Counted from the stretch's first letter, positions 1 to 8,595 are shown. The stretch: 64,000 nucleotides of DNA from Ezakiella coagulans (GCF_003096635.1 NZ_QEKV01000002.1:95388-159387), one strand, 5' to 3'. Numbers and translations are program-made. Notes: generated from the sequence alone by a model not told the origin.

Positions 1-311
1 ATCTTGTCCCTGAAAAATTATCAAAGGAAAGAATAAACTATATCTATGCAAGTGAAGCAGATATATTAAATGTAGCTTTGTTTGGAATGACAGCAAAAGA
101 ATGGCGTGAAAGTAATCCGGAGTTAAAAGGAAATATGAGAGACTATGCTGATATATCACAATTAGTGTGTTTATCAAATCTTGAGAACTTAAATGCTGTT
201 TTTATAAATGAGGGAATGGATGCAACTGAAAGGATAGAAAAATTAAATGCAATTGCTATTGAACAAATGAGGATTCTAACAGAAAGTGAACGTATAAAAA
301 AGTTAAAATAA
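1..311 (+). CDS. KilA-N domain protein, C-terminal part (5' end outside window)
   Basis: The reading frame is open from base 3 and ends with TAA at 309-311, so the start lies upstream of the window. The roughly 102 visible residues match what I recall as the C-terminal region of bacterial KilA-N domain proteins: an AEADILN-like segment (here ASEADILNVALFG), then TAKEWRE, NPELKGNMRDYA and a SNLENLNAVFINEG block. KilA-N is a DNA-binding domain common in phages and mobile elements; the DNA-binding part itself is not visible here. A hairpin terminator follows directly. The gene sits beside a truncated ABC ATPase, so it probably arrived with an insertion. Family assignment is from remembered sequence similarity and is fairly confident; function is unknown. 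Confidence 0.75.
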   Translation, partial: LVPEKLSKERINYIYASEADILNVALFGMTAKEWRESNPELKGNMRDYADISQLVCLSNLENLNAVFINEGMDATERIEKLNAIAIEQMRILTESERIKKLK

Positions 312-324
312 AAGTTTTGTATAT

Positions 325-358
325 AAATTAGGCGATAGAAATATCGTCTAATTTTATG
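325..358 (+). terminator. Rho-independent terminator after the KilA-N gene
   Basis: AAATTAGGCGATA (325-337) pairs with TATCGTCTAATTT (342-354) around a GAAA loop, followed by a short T-rich stretch. It closes the KilA-N gene 14 bases after its stop codon. Confidence 0.7.
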
Positions 359-380
359 TAACAATTGCTTGACATTGTAG

Positions 381-893
381 GGAAAGTCGACAATTCTTAA
401 AATTGTCGGAGGAATGCTCGAAACGGATGAAAAATTAAAAATTCACGACACTCTTTCAAGCGGCGATTTTATCAGGAGCGGCAATTGGGCATATTTTCCG
501 CAGTCGCCGAACACTTTTGACGGCAGAATCGGAGAGCTCTTTAAGATGATAAATCCGAATATTTCGCAAGAAAGAATGTGGAATCTTTTGGAAAAGGTGG
601 GACTTAAAAACTATTTCGACTCAAAAGACGGTCTCGAAACATATGTAAAAAATTCCGAATCAACTTTTTCGGGCGGCGAGCACAGGAGACTTTGTCTCGC
701 GCTTTTCCTCGGATATGATGCGGAGGTCATGCTTTTTGACGAGCCGACGGCATCGCTCGACAAGAAGAGTGCCGATTTGATTATAAATATAATTGCGGAT
801 TTGAGAAAGCATAATAAAACGTGTTTGATTTCAACGCACGACGTCGATTTGAAAAATATCGGCGACGAAGTTATCGATGTTACAAAAAGATAG
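381..893 (+). pseudogene. ABC transporter ATP-binding domain fragment, truncated inside Walker A
   Basis: In frame, the sequence from 381 reads GKSTILKIVGGML..., that is, the last residues of a Walker A P-loop; the codon just upstream (378-380) is TAG. The remaining 170 residues contain a Q-loop region (FPQSPNTFDG), the signature FSGGEHRRLCLA, Walker B with catalytic Glu (VMLFDEPTASLD) and the H-loop (ISTHD). This looks like the C-terminal nucleotide-binding part of an ABC exporter half. The first part of the P-loop, the first beta strand and any membrane domain are missing. An ATG at 414 could start a 159-residue product, but it could not bind ATP. I read this as the remnant of a gene cut by an insertion that includes the KilA-N gene. 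The body is well preserved, suggesting a recent event. Confidence 0.8.
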
Positions 894-897
894 ACAG

Positions 898-923
898 GGA
901 AGCGATGCAAGCTTCCTTTTTTA
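898..923 (+). terminator. Terminator of the broken ABC gene
   Basis: GGAAGC (898-903) and GCTTCC (911-916) form a stem followed by six T. It lies just after the ABC fragment's stop codon. Confidence 0.7.
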
Positions 924-931
924 TTGCAAAC

Positions 932-961
932 AAAAACGCCTATTCAAATGAATAAGCGTTT
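932..961 (-). terminator. Terminator of the M3 oligopeptidase gene
   Basis: AAACGCCTATTC (934-945) pairs with GAATAAGCGTTT (950-961). Read on the - strand, the stem ends in a T run, and it sits 16 bases after the oligopeptidase stop codon, so it serves that gene. Confidence 0.6.
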
Positions 962-976
962 GTAAAAATCTGTCTA

Positions 977-2689
977 TTAGAATTTGCTGTCGTCAACTGA
1001 ATTGAGATATTCCTTGATCGGTCCGACAACTTTTTTAATTGTTCCCGGAACAAACGGGTTTTCGAGTTTTGCAACTTCGAGAAGACCTGTGAAAGGTTTT
1101 TTGCCGCCTGTTTTACATAGTCTCAAATAATCGCTCCAAGCATTTTCGTGGTTTTCTCTGTCTTTTTCCCAGAATTGGAATGCACAAACTTGTGCGAGTG
1201 TGTAGTCGATATAGTAGAACGGACTTCCGAAAATATGTCCTTGTCTCAGCCAGAATCCGCCGTCTTCAAGAACTTTTATGCCGTCGTAGTCTCTGTGTGG
1301 CAAGTATTTCTTTTCGAGTTCACGGAATTTCGCTCTTCTTTCCTTCGGTGAAACTTCAGGATTTTCATAGACGAAGTGTTGGAATTCGTCGATTAAAGCA
1401 CCGTATGGAAGGAAGAGAACTGCACCTTGAAGGTGTTGGAATTTGAATTTATCTTCTTCATTTTCAAAGAAAAGATTCATCCACGGCCATGTTAAAAATT
1501 CCATACTCATTGAGTGGATTTCAGCACTTTCCATTCCCGGCCACAAGTATTCGCTCACTTCGAAGTCACGGCTGTTGTAGACTTGGAATGCGTGTCCTGC
1601 TTCGTGTGTAAGGACTTCGACGTCTCCGGTTGTGCCGTTGAAGTTTGCAAAGATGAACGGACATCTCCATTTTGACAAATATGTGCAGTATCCGCCGCCC
1701 GCTTTGCCCGGCTTTGCATCGAGGTCAAAGAGGTGACGGTCGAGCATGAAATTGAAAAATTCGTCGGTTTCAGGACTTAGTTCAGCGTACATTTTCTTTG
1801 CACGTTCAACACACCATGCTCTGTCGCCGTGCGGTTTTGCGTTTCCGTTTTCGAATTGCAGTCCTTCGTCGTAGAATTTCAAATTGTCGATGCCAATTCT
1901 CTTGGATTGACGTTTTCTAAGCTCAGTTGCGAGAGGAACGACGTCATTGATGATTTGCTTTCTATAGCTTGCAACCTCGTCTTTGCCGTAGTCGACGCGG
2001 CCCATTCTCTTGTACCCGAGGTCGACATAGTTTTCGTAGCCGAGTTTCTTTGCCATTTTATCTCTTACTTTGACCATCTTGTCATAAATTTCGTCGAACT
2101 TATCGAGATTTTCTTCGAAAAATTCTGCAACGAGTTTTGTAGCTTTCTTTCTCGTTTCTCTATCCTTGTCTTGAGTGTGTTTGCCAAGTTGTGTCAAATT
2201 GAGCTTTTCGCCTTCCCATTCTTTTTGGCAGGATGCGATAAGTTTTTGATATTCTATTGAAAGTTTTGATTCTTCAACCAAATCTTCCATGATTTCAGGT
2301 TTGAATGTTAATAAATCGTTTTCGTATTTTTTGATTAAATATGAGCCGAAACGTTCTTCGAGGGCAGCTTTAAATTTGCTGTCCAAAAATGCTTTTTCAT
2401 ATTTTACGGTCGCTTCTTCAATCTTCGGTCCTTCTTCAGAAAAGTGATTCATTTCGTCGTCATAGAACTTGTCAGTTGTGTCGATTGAGTTTCTTATGGA
2501 AACCAATGTACCGTATGAATCGAGGTCGTCCAAGACTTTTGAAACGTTGAAATATGTTTCAATCGCTTCGTCTTTATTTGCAGCCTTTTCAAGCTTTTCA
2601 GTTTCCTCACCGATAATCTTTACAATTTTGTCAAAGTCCGGTCTTTCGTATTTAAACTCTTCGAATGTTAAGTTTGTTTCTTTAGTCAT
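977..2689 (-). CDS. M3 family oligoendopeptidase (PepF-like)
   Basis: This 570-residue protein is a cytosolic zinc metallopeptidase that would degrade short peptides. The zinc-binding HExxH motif is visible as HEAGHAFQ at about residues 360-367, and a likely third ligand is the Glu in the following GMESAEIHSMSMEF block. Length and layout fit the M3B oligoendopeptidase F group. There is no signal peptide. The ATG at 2689 is preceded on the - strand by an AGGAGG Shine-Dalgarno site, and a TATAAT hexamer lies further upstream. The gene is divergent from rsmI and has its own terminator, so it is monocistronic. The family is clear; whether it is PepF proper or a related M3 clade cannot be told from sequence alone. 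Confidence 0.9.
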   Translation of the reverse strand: MTKETNLTFEEFKYERPDFDKIVKIIGEETEKLEKAANKDEAIETYFNVSKVLDDLDSYGTLVSIRNSIDTTDKFYDDEMNHFSEEGPKIEEATVKYEKAFLDSKFKAALEERFGSYLIKKYENDLLTFKPEIMEDLVEESKLSIEYQKLIASCQKEWEGEKLNLTQLGKHTQDKDRETRKKATKLVAEFFEENLDKFDEIYDKMVKVRDKMAKKLGYENYVDLGYKRMGRVDYGKDEVASYRKQIINDVVPLATELRKRQSKRIGIDNLKFYDEGLQFENGNAKPHGDRAWCVERAKKMYAELSPETDEFFNFMLDRHLFDLDAKPGKAGGGYCTYLSKWRCPFIFANFNGTTGDVEVLTHEAGHAFQVYNSRDFEVSEYLWPGMESAEIHSMSMEFLTWPWMNLFFENEEDKFKFQHLQGAVLFLPYGALIDEFQHFVYENPEVSPKERRAKFRELEKKYLPHRDYDGIKVLEDGGFWLRQGHIFGSPFYYIDYTLAQVCAFQFWEKDRENHENAWSDYLRLCKTGGKKPFTGLLEVAKLENPFVPGTIKKVVGPIKEYLNSVDDSKF

Positions 2690-2795
2690 AAAAATACCTC
2701 CTAAAAATATTATAACATAAAATTATTTTTATTTGTACAAAAATAGTGATTTAAATTACTATAATAAATTTCGAGAAATGGATTCCGAAATGTGG

Positions 2796-2801
2796 TATAA
2801 T
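2796..2801 (+). promoter_or_regulatory. Probable -10 box of the rsmI-nurA-herA operon
   Basis: TATAAT stands 19 bases before the GTG start of rsmI, with a GGTGGAGGG ribosome-binding stretch in between. No strong -35 is visible at the usual distance, so the assignment is moderate. Confidence 0.5.
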
Positions 2802-2820
2802 AAAAGGTGGAGGGATTTAA

Positions 2821-3636
2821 GTGGAAGGAATGCTTTACATAGTTCCGACTCCGGTCGGAAATCTCAAGGATATAACTTACAGGGCGATTGAAGTTTTGAA
2901 GTCGAGCGATTATATTTATTGCGAAGACACAAGGACGAGCGCAGTGTTTTTGAATTTTTACGACATAAAAACCGAAAGGCGCTCTTTTCACAAGTTCAAT
3001 GAGCGCTCGAAAGTCGACGAGATAATTGACCTCGTTTATTCAGGCAAGACGATTTCCGTCATAAGTGATGCGGGAACTCCGGGCATCAGCGACCCATGCG
3101 GTATTTTGGTTTCGGAAATCGACGCAAAGTTCGTTCGAACTCTTCCGGGTGCAACTGCATTTGTGCCGGCACTTGTGAACTCCGGACTTTCAACGGACGA
3201 ATTTACATTCATTGGATTCCTTCCGCCGAAGAAAAACGAGCGCATGAAAAAGCTCGAAAGTCTTTTAGATATGACTCAAACTCTCATTTTTTATGAATCG
3301 CCGCACAGAGCGGAGGAAACACTTCTCGATATGCAAACGGTTTTTAAAACGAGAAATGCAGCTCTCGTCCGGGAGATTTCAAAAATTTATGAGGAGACTG
3401 TGCGCTTCAACTTTTCAGAGATTCCGTTTGACAAAATCACGTTCAAAGGAGAGATGGTGATTTTGGTTGAAGGGGGAGAGGAAAAGGCAATCGACATTTG
3501 GCCGAGAGTCCGGGAAATAATGGAGAGCGGAATGAGTGCAAAGAGCATTTTGAAACAGATTAAAGAAGAGTACAAAAATGAAGAAATCAAGAGAAATGAA
3601 ATCTATGATTTTGTTTTAAAAAATTCAAAGGAATAG
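2821..3636 (+). CDS. rsmI: 16S rRNA (cytidine1402-2'-O)-methyltransferase
   Basis: RsmI uses S-adenosylmethionine to methylate the ribose of C1402 in the 16S rRNA decoding centre. The 271 residues carry the family marks: an N-terminal LYIVPTPVGNLKDIT block, YCEDTRTS at about residue 37, the SAM-site segment SDAGTPGISDP near residues 83-93, PGATAFVPAL, and FIGFLPPKK near residue 130. Length is normal. The GTG at 2821 is favoured because GGAGGG lies five bases upstream; an ATG three codons later is possible. The gene begins a tight same-strand run with nurA (5-base gap), herA and a glycosyltransferase. Confidence 0.93.
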   Translation: MEGMLYIVPTPVGNLKDITYRAIEVLKSSDYIYCEDTRTSAVFLNFYDIKTERRSFHKFNERSKVDEIIDLVYSGKTISVISDAGTPGISDPCGILVSEIDAKFVRTLPGATAFVPALVNSGLSTDEFTFIGFLPPKKNERMKKLESLLDMTQTLIFYESPHRAEETLLDMQTVFKTRNAALVREISKIYEETVRFNFSEIPFDKITFKGEMVILVEGGEEKAIDIWPRVREIMESGMSAKSILKQIKEEYKNEEIKRNEIYDFVLKNSKE

Positions 3637-3641
3637 GTGTT

Positions 3642-4538
3642 ATGGAAATAGAAGAAATTTTTAAATCTTTTAATGACAGGCTTTTGGATAAACACAAAAA
3701 GTTGAAAAATGAAGTTACAAAGGAAAAGCTCTTGACATTGGGCGAGTTTTATATGTCGCGACACCTGACAGATGAAGAGATGAATAGTTTTCTTCCGAAA
3801 GGTATTGCAGCGGTCGATGGCTCAAACAATTCGTACGGTGGAGCGGATCCGAACATTATCCATTTTCTTCGTGCATGCTATATTCCGGATATGAAACGCG
3901 ACCGTGTTGAAGAAGTGCGAATTTTAAGTCCGCTTGTTGACGTTGAGGTCTCACCTAAGTCCGAGCTTTCAAAACTCGAGCTTATAGCGGCAATGAAGGG
4001 CCTCGAGAAATATGATTCGAAGGCACTTTTGATGGATGGAGGACTTATAAGATATATTTTGGATGCGGAAGACGAGTACAACGAGCTACTTGAACTCGTG
4101 AAAGAGAGAGATACGCTTTTTATGGGCGTGATTGAGGACATGAAGAGCCGTTCGATTTCGAAGGCTTTGGATGTTGATGGCTTCGATAGGGAGCTACTTT
4201 TTGGTAAACTCGCTCCGGGAGAAGCATTTTTTCTTCATGACGAGTTAAACCTAAAAAAAGAGAGTTCGATAAGCACAATTTATTTGCGTCCGGGAAACGA
4301 CCCGATGGCGATTTCGATTGATTTTCCAAACTTTTTGGGCGATAAAAGGGAACTTATAACAAATCTTGTTCGAACGCTTACACCGGACATGAGTCGCGGC
4401 ATTCCGTTTATTTTGGACATTGTGGATAAATATGCGAAAGTGACCGACAAAGACATGCAATATTTTATAAAGAAATATATTTCAGAGGACGTTAAAAGGC
4501 TTTATTTGGATGAGGCAAGACAAAAGAGGTGGATGTAA
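3642..4538 (+). CDS. nurA: NurA-type DNA repair nuclease
   Basis: The 298-residue protein has the NurA-domain layout: an early acidic motif in a hydrophobic strand, AAVDGSNNSYGG near residue 57, a second Asp in KALLMDGGLIRYI near residue 128, and a late FILDIVDKYAKVTD segment. In archaea NurA is a manganese-dependent 5'-3' exonuclease and endonuclease that works with the HerA translocase in DNA end resection. The next gene is a HerA-type ATPase overlapping by one base (TAATG), which strongly supports the call. The ATG start follows a weak ribosome site five bases after rsmI. Function in this bacterium (repair or phage defence) is inference; the pairing is visible in the sequence. Confidence 0.82.
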   Translation: MEIEEIFKSFNDRLLDKHKKLKNEVTKEKLLTLGEFYMSRHLTDEEMNSFLPKGIAAVDGSNNSYGGADPNIIHFLRACYIPDMKRDRVEEVRILSPLVDVEVSPKSELSKLELIAAMKGLEKYDSKALLMDGGLIRYILDAEDEYNELLELVKERDTLFMGVIEDMKSRSISKALDVDGFDRELLFGKLAPGEAFFLHDELNLKKESSISTIYLRPGNDPMAISIDFPNFLGDKRELITNLVRTLTPDMSRGIPFILDIVDKYAKVTDKDMQYFIKKYISEDVKRLYLDEARQKRWM

Positions 4539-6346
4539 TGAAAGTTATTGGAATGACTACAAGCAGCGAGGCATATATCGTTGAGAGGGAAAATCCGATA
4601 AGGATAAATGAATATCTTAAGATTCGCGACAAAAATCAGGGGGATTTGATTTGCGAAACGACGAAGACGCACGCATACAACAGATTTATGCCGCTGAAGC
4701 CGGACAGCGATATGGCGGACACGCACGTGCTTGAGGTTTTAAAGGACCTTGGGTACGACATTGACAACGAAAAGATTTATATCGCGAAGGTGCGCCTTTT
4801 GAGCGAAGCGCCTTATCCAATTGAGACTGGATCCGAAGTTGTCGTGCCGGAGTTTGATGAAATAAAGGACATCCTTATAAGGACCGACGACAAAAAGGGA
4901 CTCGTGCTCGGCGCAATAAAGAACACCGACGAGCTTTACAAATACGCCGACGAAAAATACAAGGACCTCTTCACGATGTTTGAGGACAAAGAGGAGAGGG
5001 AGCAATACGAGCTTCCGGCGATTTTCGATTTGTGGTCGATGAAGGACTATCCGCACATCGGCATCTTCGGGGGTTCAGGTTCCGGAAAAAGCTACGGAAT
5101 CAGGGTATTTATCGAAGAACTTATGCGCCTTAATATCCCGACAATCGTGAGCGATCCGCACAACGAAATGAGTTTTGAATCGGACGACGACAGATTCAAG
5201 GACAAGTACACAATTTTCAATGTGGGCGTCGACGCCGGAATCGAGTTTAAGGACCTTTCGAGTTTCGATTTAACTTATCTTTTGAAATCCGCCGGTGATC
5301 TGAGCGATGCACAGTCGTCGTTTATTGAAATGGCACTCGAAAAAAATGAAAGTGCTGACAGTTTCAACACGAAAATCGAGTCGCTTATCGAGCTTTTGGA
5401 AATCGGAACGTCTGCGGACATCGAAAAATATATTGCAGACAATCCGGGACCTGAAGGAAACAGAATAAGCACTTTGTACAAGAACTACAAACGTTTTGTG
5501 CGCTCGTCAAATCTGTCGGTCATAAAAGCCATAAGATGGCGTTTTAAAAGAATTGAATCGACCGGCATTTTCAACTTCACGAGCCGCGACATCATAAATG
5601 CACTGAAGCAATCGAAGACTGTTGTCATCAGGGGTGAGATGCGAATTTTGCTCGTTTATATGAGTTATATTTTAAGGTCGCTCTATTACATGAGACGCAC
5701 CTACAAAGACGAGCACGACGGTAGTGCTGAGCATTTCTTTCCGCCGTTTGTGTCGGTTATAGACGAAGCACACAACTTCGCACCGAAGGGCGACCCGAGA
5801 CCTTCCAAGGCGATTATACGTGAAATCGCACAGGAAGGACGTAAGTACGGAGTTTTTCTAGCACTTGCGACGCAAAGACCGTCGATTCTAGACGACACGA
5901 CGACCGCACAGCTGAATTCGAAATTTATTTTCAGGACCACGAGACAGACTGACATTCAAACGATTAAAGAAGAAACGGACATCTCGCCGGACGAATCGGC
6001 AAGACTTCCTTATCTCAGAAGTGGTAATGTGTTTTTCTCGAGTGCCGTCATGGGAAGGACGATGTTCATAAGAATAAGAAAAGCAATCAGCCATCAGCCG
6101 AAGAGCGAAAACCCGTTCGATGAATTGGGCATGATGAAGGAGTCGATGGACGAGGAAATCGTTGAAATTTTGGACAGATTCCTTCCGGTAAAAGTGCTCG
6201 ATTTAAACATCGTTATGACCGAGCTCAGTAAAGTCGGAAAGGGCATGGACAGCAAGGAACTCATTGCATTTTTGGACAGAAAATCCGGAGAGGGCTACTA
6301 TAAAAAGACGGAAACACCGTTTGGAGATAAATATGAAAAAGCTTAA
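4538..6346 (+). CDS. herA: HerA-type DNA translocase ATPase (DUF87)
   Basis: This 602-residue protein is a predicted hexameric HerA/FtsK-superfamily ATPase that pumps DNA for its nuclease partner. The N-terminal 110 residues resemble the HAS-barrel. The Walker A GGSGSGKS is near residues 178-186 and Walker B SVIDEAHNFAPKG near 407; an ALATQRPS sensor follows near 440, then the RTTRQTDIQ segment expected to contribute an arginine finger. A start at ATG 4538 is chosen over the upstream GTG 4529 because GAGGTGG lies six bases before it and it makes the classic TAATG junction with nurA. The 3' end overlaps the next gene by 14 bases. Confidence is high for the family and good for the NurA partnership. 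Confidence 0.88.
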   Translation: MKVIGMTTSSEAYIVERENPIRINEYLKIRDKNQGDLICETTKTHAYNRFMPLKPDSDMADTHVLEVLKDLGYDIDNEKIYIAKVRLLSEAPYPIETGSEVVVPEFDEIKDILIRTDDKKGLVLGAIKNTDELYKYADEKYKDLFTMFEDKEEREQYELPAIFDLWSMKDYPHIGIFGGSGSGKSYGIRVFIEELMRLNIPTIVSDPHNEMSFESDDDRFKDKYTIFNVGVDAGIEFKDLSSFDLTYLLKSAGDLSDAQSSFIEMALEKNESADSFNTKIESLIELLEIGTSADIEKYIADNPGPEGNRISTLYKNYKRFVRSSNLSVIKAIRWRFKRIESTGIFNFTSRDIINALKQSKTVVIRGEMRILLVYMSYILRSLYYMRRTYKDEHDGSAEHFFPPFVSVIDEAHNFAPKGDPRPSKAIIREIAQEGRKYGVFLALATQRPSILDDTTTAQLNSKFIFRTTRQTDIQTIKEETDISPDESARLPYLRSGNVFFSSAVMGRTMFIRIRKAISHQPKSENPFDELGMMKESMDEEIVEILDRFLPVKVLDLNIVMTELSKVGKGMDSKELIAFLDRKSGEGYYKKTETPFGDKYEKA

Positions 6347-7772
6347 AATTTTATTTGTAACAACAGAAGCACTGCCGTTTGTTAGAACTTCAAATATGGC
6401 GGACTTCACATACAATTTAACGAGAAAACTTAAAGAACTGAACACAGACGTAAGGCTCGTCATGCCACTTTTCAAATCAATCAAGACCGACTACAACTCG
6501 AGTCTTCGATTTGTGAAGAGCTTTGTGGTCGATTTGGGATACAAGGTCCACACCGCAACAATTTTGAGTCTCGATGTTGAGGGAGTTTTGTTTTATTTTG
6601 TCGATTCCGACGTGTATTTTGACAGACCGAGAATTTACGGCGAGAGAGACGACGCGGAGAGATTTATTTTCTTTAACAAAGCGGTGAACCTCATGATGAA
6701 GGAAATAGACTTTAAACCTGACATCATAGACGTGAACAACTATGCGTCGAGTCTTATTCCGGCTTGTATAAAAACAAAGAGACAAGTTGACAGTTTTTAT
6801 CACGGCATAAAGACGGTGCTTTCGATTCACAACATCAGAAATCAGGGCATATATCCGGCGAAGGACATGGACTCGATTGCGAGCCTACCGCTCGAGCTTA
6901 TGGAGGACCGCGAGTACAAATATTTCAAGGCGGTAAACTTCTTGAAAGCGGGAATCGACTCTGCAGATTATATAACGCTTCCGGCACCGTCACTTAAAGA
7001 GGAAATTGTGAGCCCATACTATGGCAGCAACCTCGACAATCTCTTGACTGCAAATTCGTTTAAGGTGATGGGGATTTTGGACGGAATAGACCACAGGCGT
7101 TATGATCCGGAAAAGGATCCTGCAATTTTCCAAAACTTCGGCGCAGACACACTTGAGGAAAGAGCGATAAATAAACAGGGCGTTATGAGCTACTACTCGC
7201 TATCAGGTTTTGAAAGACCTTTAATCTCGGTCATCGGTCGGCTTATTACAAGAAAGGGCGTGGACTTTGTCTACGAAAACATCGACTATATGGTCGAGGC
7301 GGGCTTTAATATAATCATTATGGGTACGGGCGAGCCGGCGTATGAGGATAAACTTTTGGAAAAAGAGCAGGAGTATCCACAGAACATTTCGGTTAAACTC
7401 TATGTAAATGAAAAAGAAGCGATTCGCGTTATGGCGGGAAGCGATTTCTTTCTCATGCCATCACGCACCGAAATACAGGCACTTAACCAGTTGATTGCAC
7501 AAAGATATGGTGCAATTCCAATTGTTAGAGCTACCGGGACTCTGAAAGACGGTATAAGAGAATATAACAAATTTACAAAAAAAGGCGACGGAATAATTTT
7601 TCAGAACATGAGAGAAAAGGACTTCAGAGGAGCGATTGATGAAGCGAAGAAGCTTTATGAAGACGAACCCGAAACACTTGAAATAATGCGAAGAAACGCA
7701 CTTATGAAAGACAGCAGTTGGGAAAAAACGGCGGAGGAATATTTGAGGTTGTTTCAAGATATTTCAGAATAA
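6333..7772 (+). CDS. GT5 glycogen/starch synthase-like glycosyltransferase, divergent
   Basis: The 479-residue length and the block order match GlgA: N-terminal KILFVTTEALPF, a central GILDGIDHRRYDPEKDP, GRLITRKGVDF, and C-terminal PSRTEIQALNQLIAQRYG followed by PIVRATGTLKDGI. Two features are unusual. The sugar-nucleotide-binding KTGGL loop of GlgA is replaced by RTSNM, and the EPCGL active-site segment reads EIQAL, keeping the Glu but not the Cys. The enzyme may therefore use another donor or have weak glycogen synthase activity. ATG 6333 is chosen, behind GGAG inside the herA 3' end; the longer frame has no good start. No other glg gene is in the window. It is the last gene of the rsmI-nurA-herA run and is followed by a strong terminator. 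Confidence 0.78.
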   Translation: MKKLKILFVTTEALPFVRTSNMADFTYNLTRKLKELNTDVRLVMPLFKSIKTDYNSSLRFVKSFVVDLGYKVHTATILSLDVEGVLFYFVDSDVYFDRPRIYGERDDAERFIFFNKAVNLMMKEIDFKPDIIDVNNYASSLIPACIKTKRQVDSFYHGIKTVLSIHNIRNQGIYPAKDMDSIASLPLELMEDREYKYFKAVNFLKAGIDSADYITLPAPSLKEEIVSPYYGSNLDNLLTANSFKVMGILDGIDHRRYDPEKDPAIFQNFGADTLEERAINKQGVMSYYSLSGFERPLISVIGRLITRKGVDFVYENIDYMVEAGFNIIIMGTGEPAYEDKLLEKEQEYPQNISVKLYVNEKEAIRVMAGSDFFLMPSRTEIQALNQLIAQRYGAIPIVRATGTLKDGIREYNKFTKKGDGIIFQNMREKDFRGAIDEAKKLYEDEPETLEIMRRNALMKDSSWEKTAEEYLRLFQDISE

Positions 7773-7780
7773 AAATGAGG

Positions 7781-7821
7781 ATATCTATGGAGGGGAAAAG
7801 ACCCTTCATAGATATTTTTTT
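7781..7821 (+). terminator. Strong terminator of the rsmI-nurA-herA-GT5 run
   Basis: ATATCTATGGAGGGG (7781-7795) pairs with CCCTTCATAGATAT (7802-7815) and is followed by a run of seven T. Confidence 0.85.
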
Positions 7822-7829
7822 GGGGATTT

Positions 7830-7953
7830 ATTTGCGGGCCTTTTCGCGATAAACGCTTGATTCAATATTTCAGTCGCTGCGACGTACTTGCCAGTACGCC
7901 TCACTCCTAAAATATTTCATCTAAGCGTTTCTCATCGAAAATTCCGGGCAAAT
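7830..7953. repeat. Palindromic repeat A, copy 1
   Basis: A 124-bp imperfect palindrome. The outer arms are ATTTGC/GCAAAT, then CGATAAACGCTT against AAGCGTTTCTCATCG, then AATATT against AATATT-like arms, and a tip CGTACT-TGCC-AGTACG. Related copies lie at 28211-28336, 28371-28479 and 41113-41237, with a right-half fragment at 41369-41413. Stem positions change in compensating fashion between copies. Confidence 0.85.
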
Positions 7954-8049
7954 AACGTCGGGGGTTGGGGGTGGAGAATTGGTAAAGTCTTTTGGGTTCG
8001 AGATTTTATAAATGCAGCGTTGTTGGTGGTAATACATATTCTATATACA
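7954..8049. other. Island 1 spacer with a G-run tract
   Basis: No gene is visible. It holds the G-rich tract GGGGGTTGGGGGTGG (about 7960-7974), then AT-rich sequence. A short C-rich counterpart occurs in the second repeat island. Confidence 0.4.
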
Positions 8050-8117
8050 CAAAAATGGGCGCCAGGACACACAGTGCCTGGCGCTACAACGCGTACATGG
8101 ACATTTACAATTATATA
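8050..8117. repeat. Hairpin repeat C, copy 1
   Basis: GCGCCAGG (8059-8066) pairs with CCTGGCGC (8077-8084). The tail CTACAACGCGTACATGG followed by ACATTTA is shared with copies at 8370-8460 and 42030-42095. Confidence 0.75.
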
Positions 8118-8147
8118 TACAGAATAATTTATGTATAAATACATACA

Positions 8148-8176
8148 CGCCGCAAGTAGCGGCGACCAGTTTTTTT
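8148..8176 (+). terminator. GC hairpin with T run, terminator-like
   Basis: CGCCGC (8148-8153), loop AAGTA and GCGGCG (8159-8164) are followed within six bases by seven T. There is no gene immediately upstream, so it may belong to the repeat structures and not to an operon. Confidence 0.5.
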
Positions 8177-8297
8177 ATCCATCGAACAGAAATCTATGAT
8201 TTCGTCGTGAGATGAGATAAAAAGGTGTATCGCCGCCAATAACGAAAATGGACAGAAAATATTCTGTGAAACCTACAATGATGGATGAATTTAAAAA

Positions 8298-8460
8298 TCG
8301 TTTTAGGTTTTTGGTTCGATATTCTCTTCACACACCGTTGTTGTTTTGTTTCTTAAAAAATTAAATGCCAAATATGGCGCCGGGGCATCGTTACTCCTAA
8401 CGTCGTAACGTATGCCATCACGCTACAACGCATACATGGACATTTATAATTGTAAAATTA
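8298..8460. repeat. Hairpin repeat C, copy 2 with long shared upstream block
   Basis: The hairpin pairs GGCAT (8384-8388) with ATGCC (8412-8416) and GTTAC with GTAAC. The block 8298-8430 is similar along its length to 41770-41893 in the third island, including a GATATTCTCTTCAC segment and ATGGCGCCGGG. Tail CTACAACGCATACATGG as in copy 1. Confidence 0.7.
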
Positions 8461-8566
8461 CAAACACGTATCGCCGCCAAAATAAAAGTGAATAAAATTT
8501 TTAAATCAATTCATAAATTCGTTTTAAAATTTCGCCAAAATAATTTTCTTTTTCAAAGCCGCACTC

Positions 8567-8595
8567 TTTACAATTTTTACGGTTTATGGTATAAT
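8567..8595 (+). promoter_or_regulatory. Promoter of rpmH
   Basis: TTTACA (8567-8572) and TATAAT (8590-8595) are separated by exactly 17 bases, upstream of a strong GGAGGTG ribosome-binding site. Confidence 0.8.

Noticed and set aside
7888-8144. Short open frames in the first repeat island
   Set aside because: They run through repeat A and repeat C palindromes and have no coding character.
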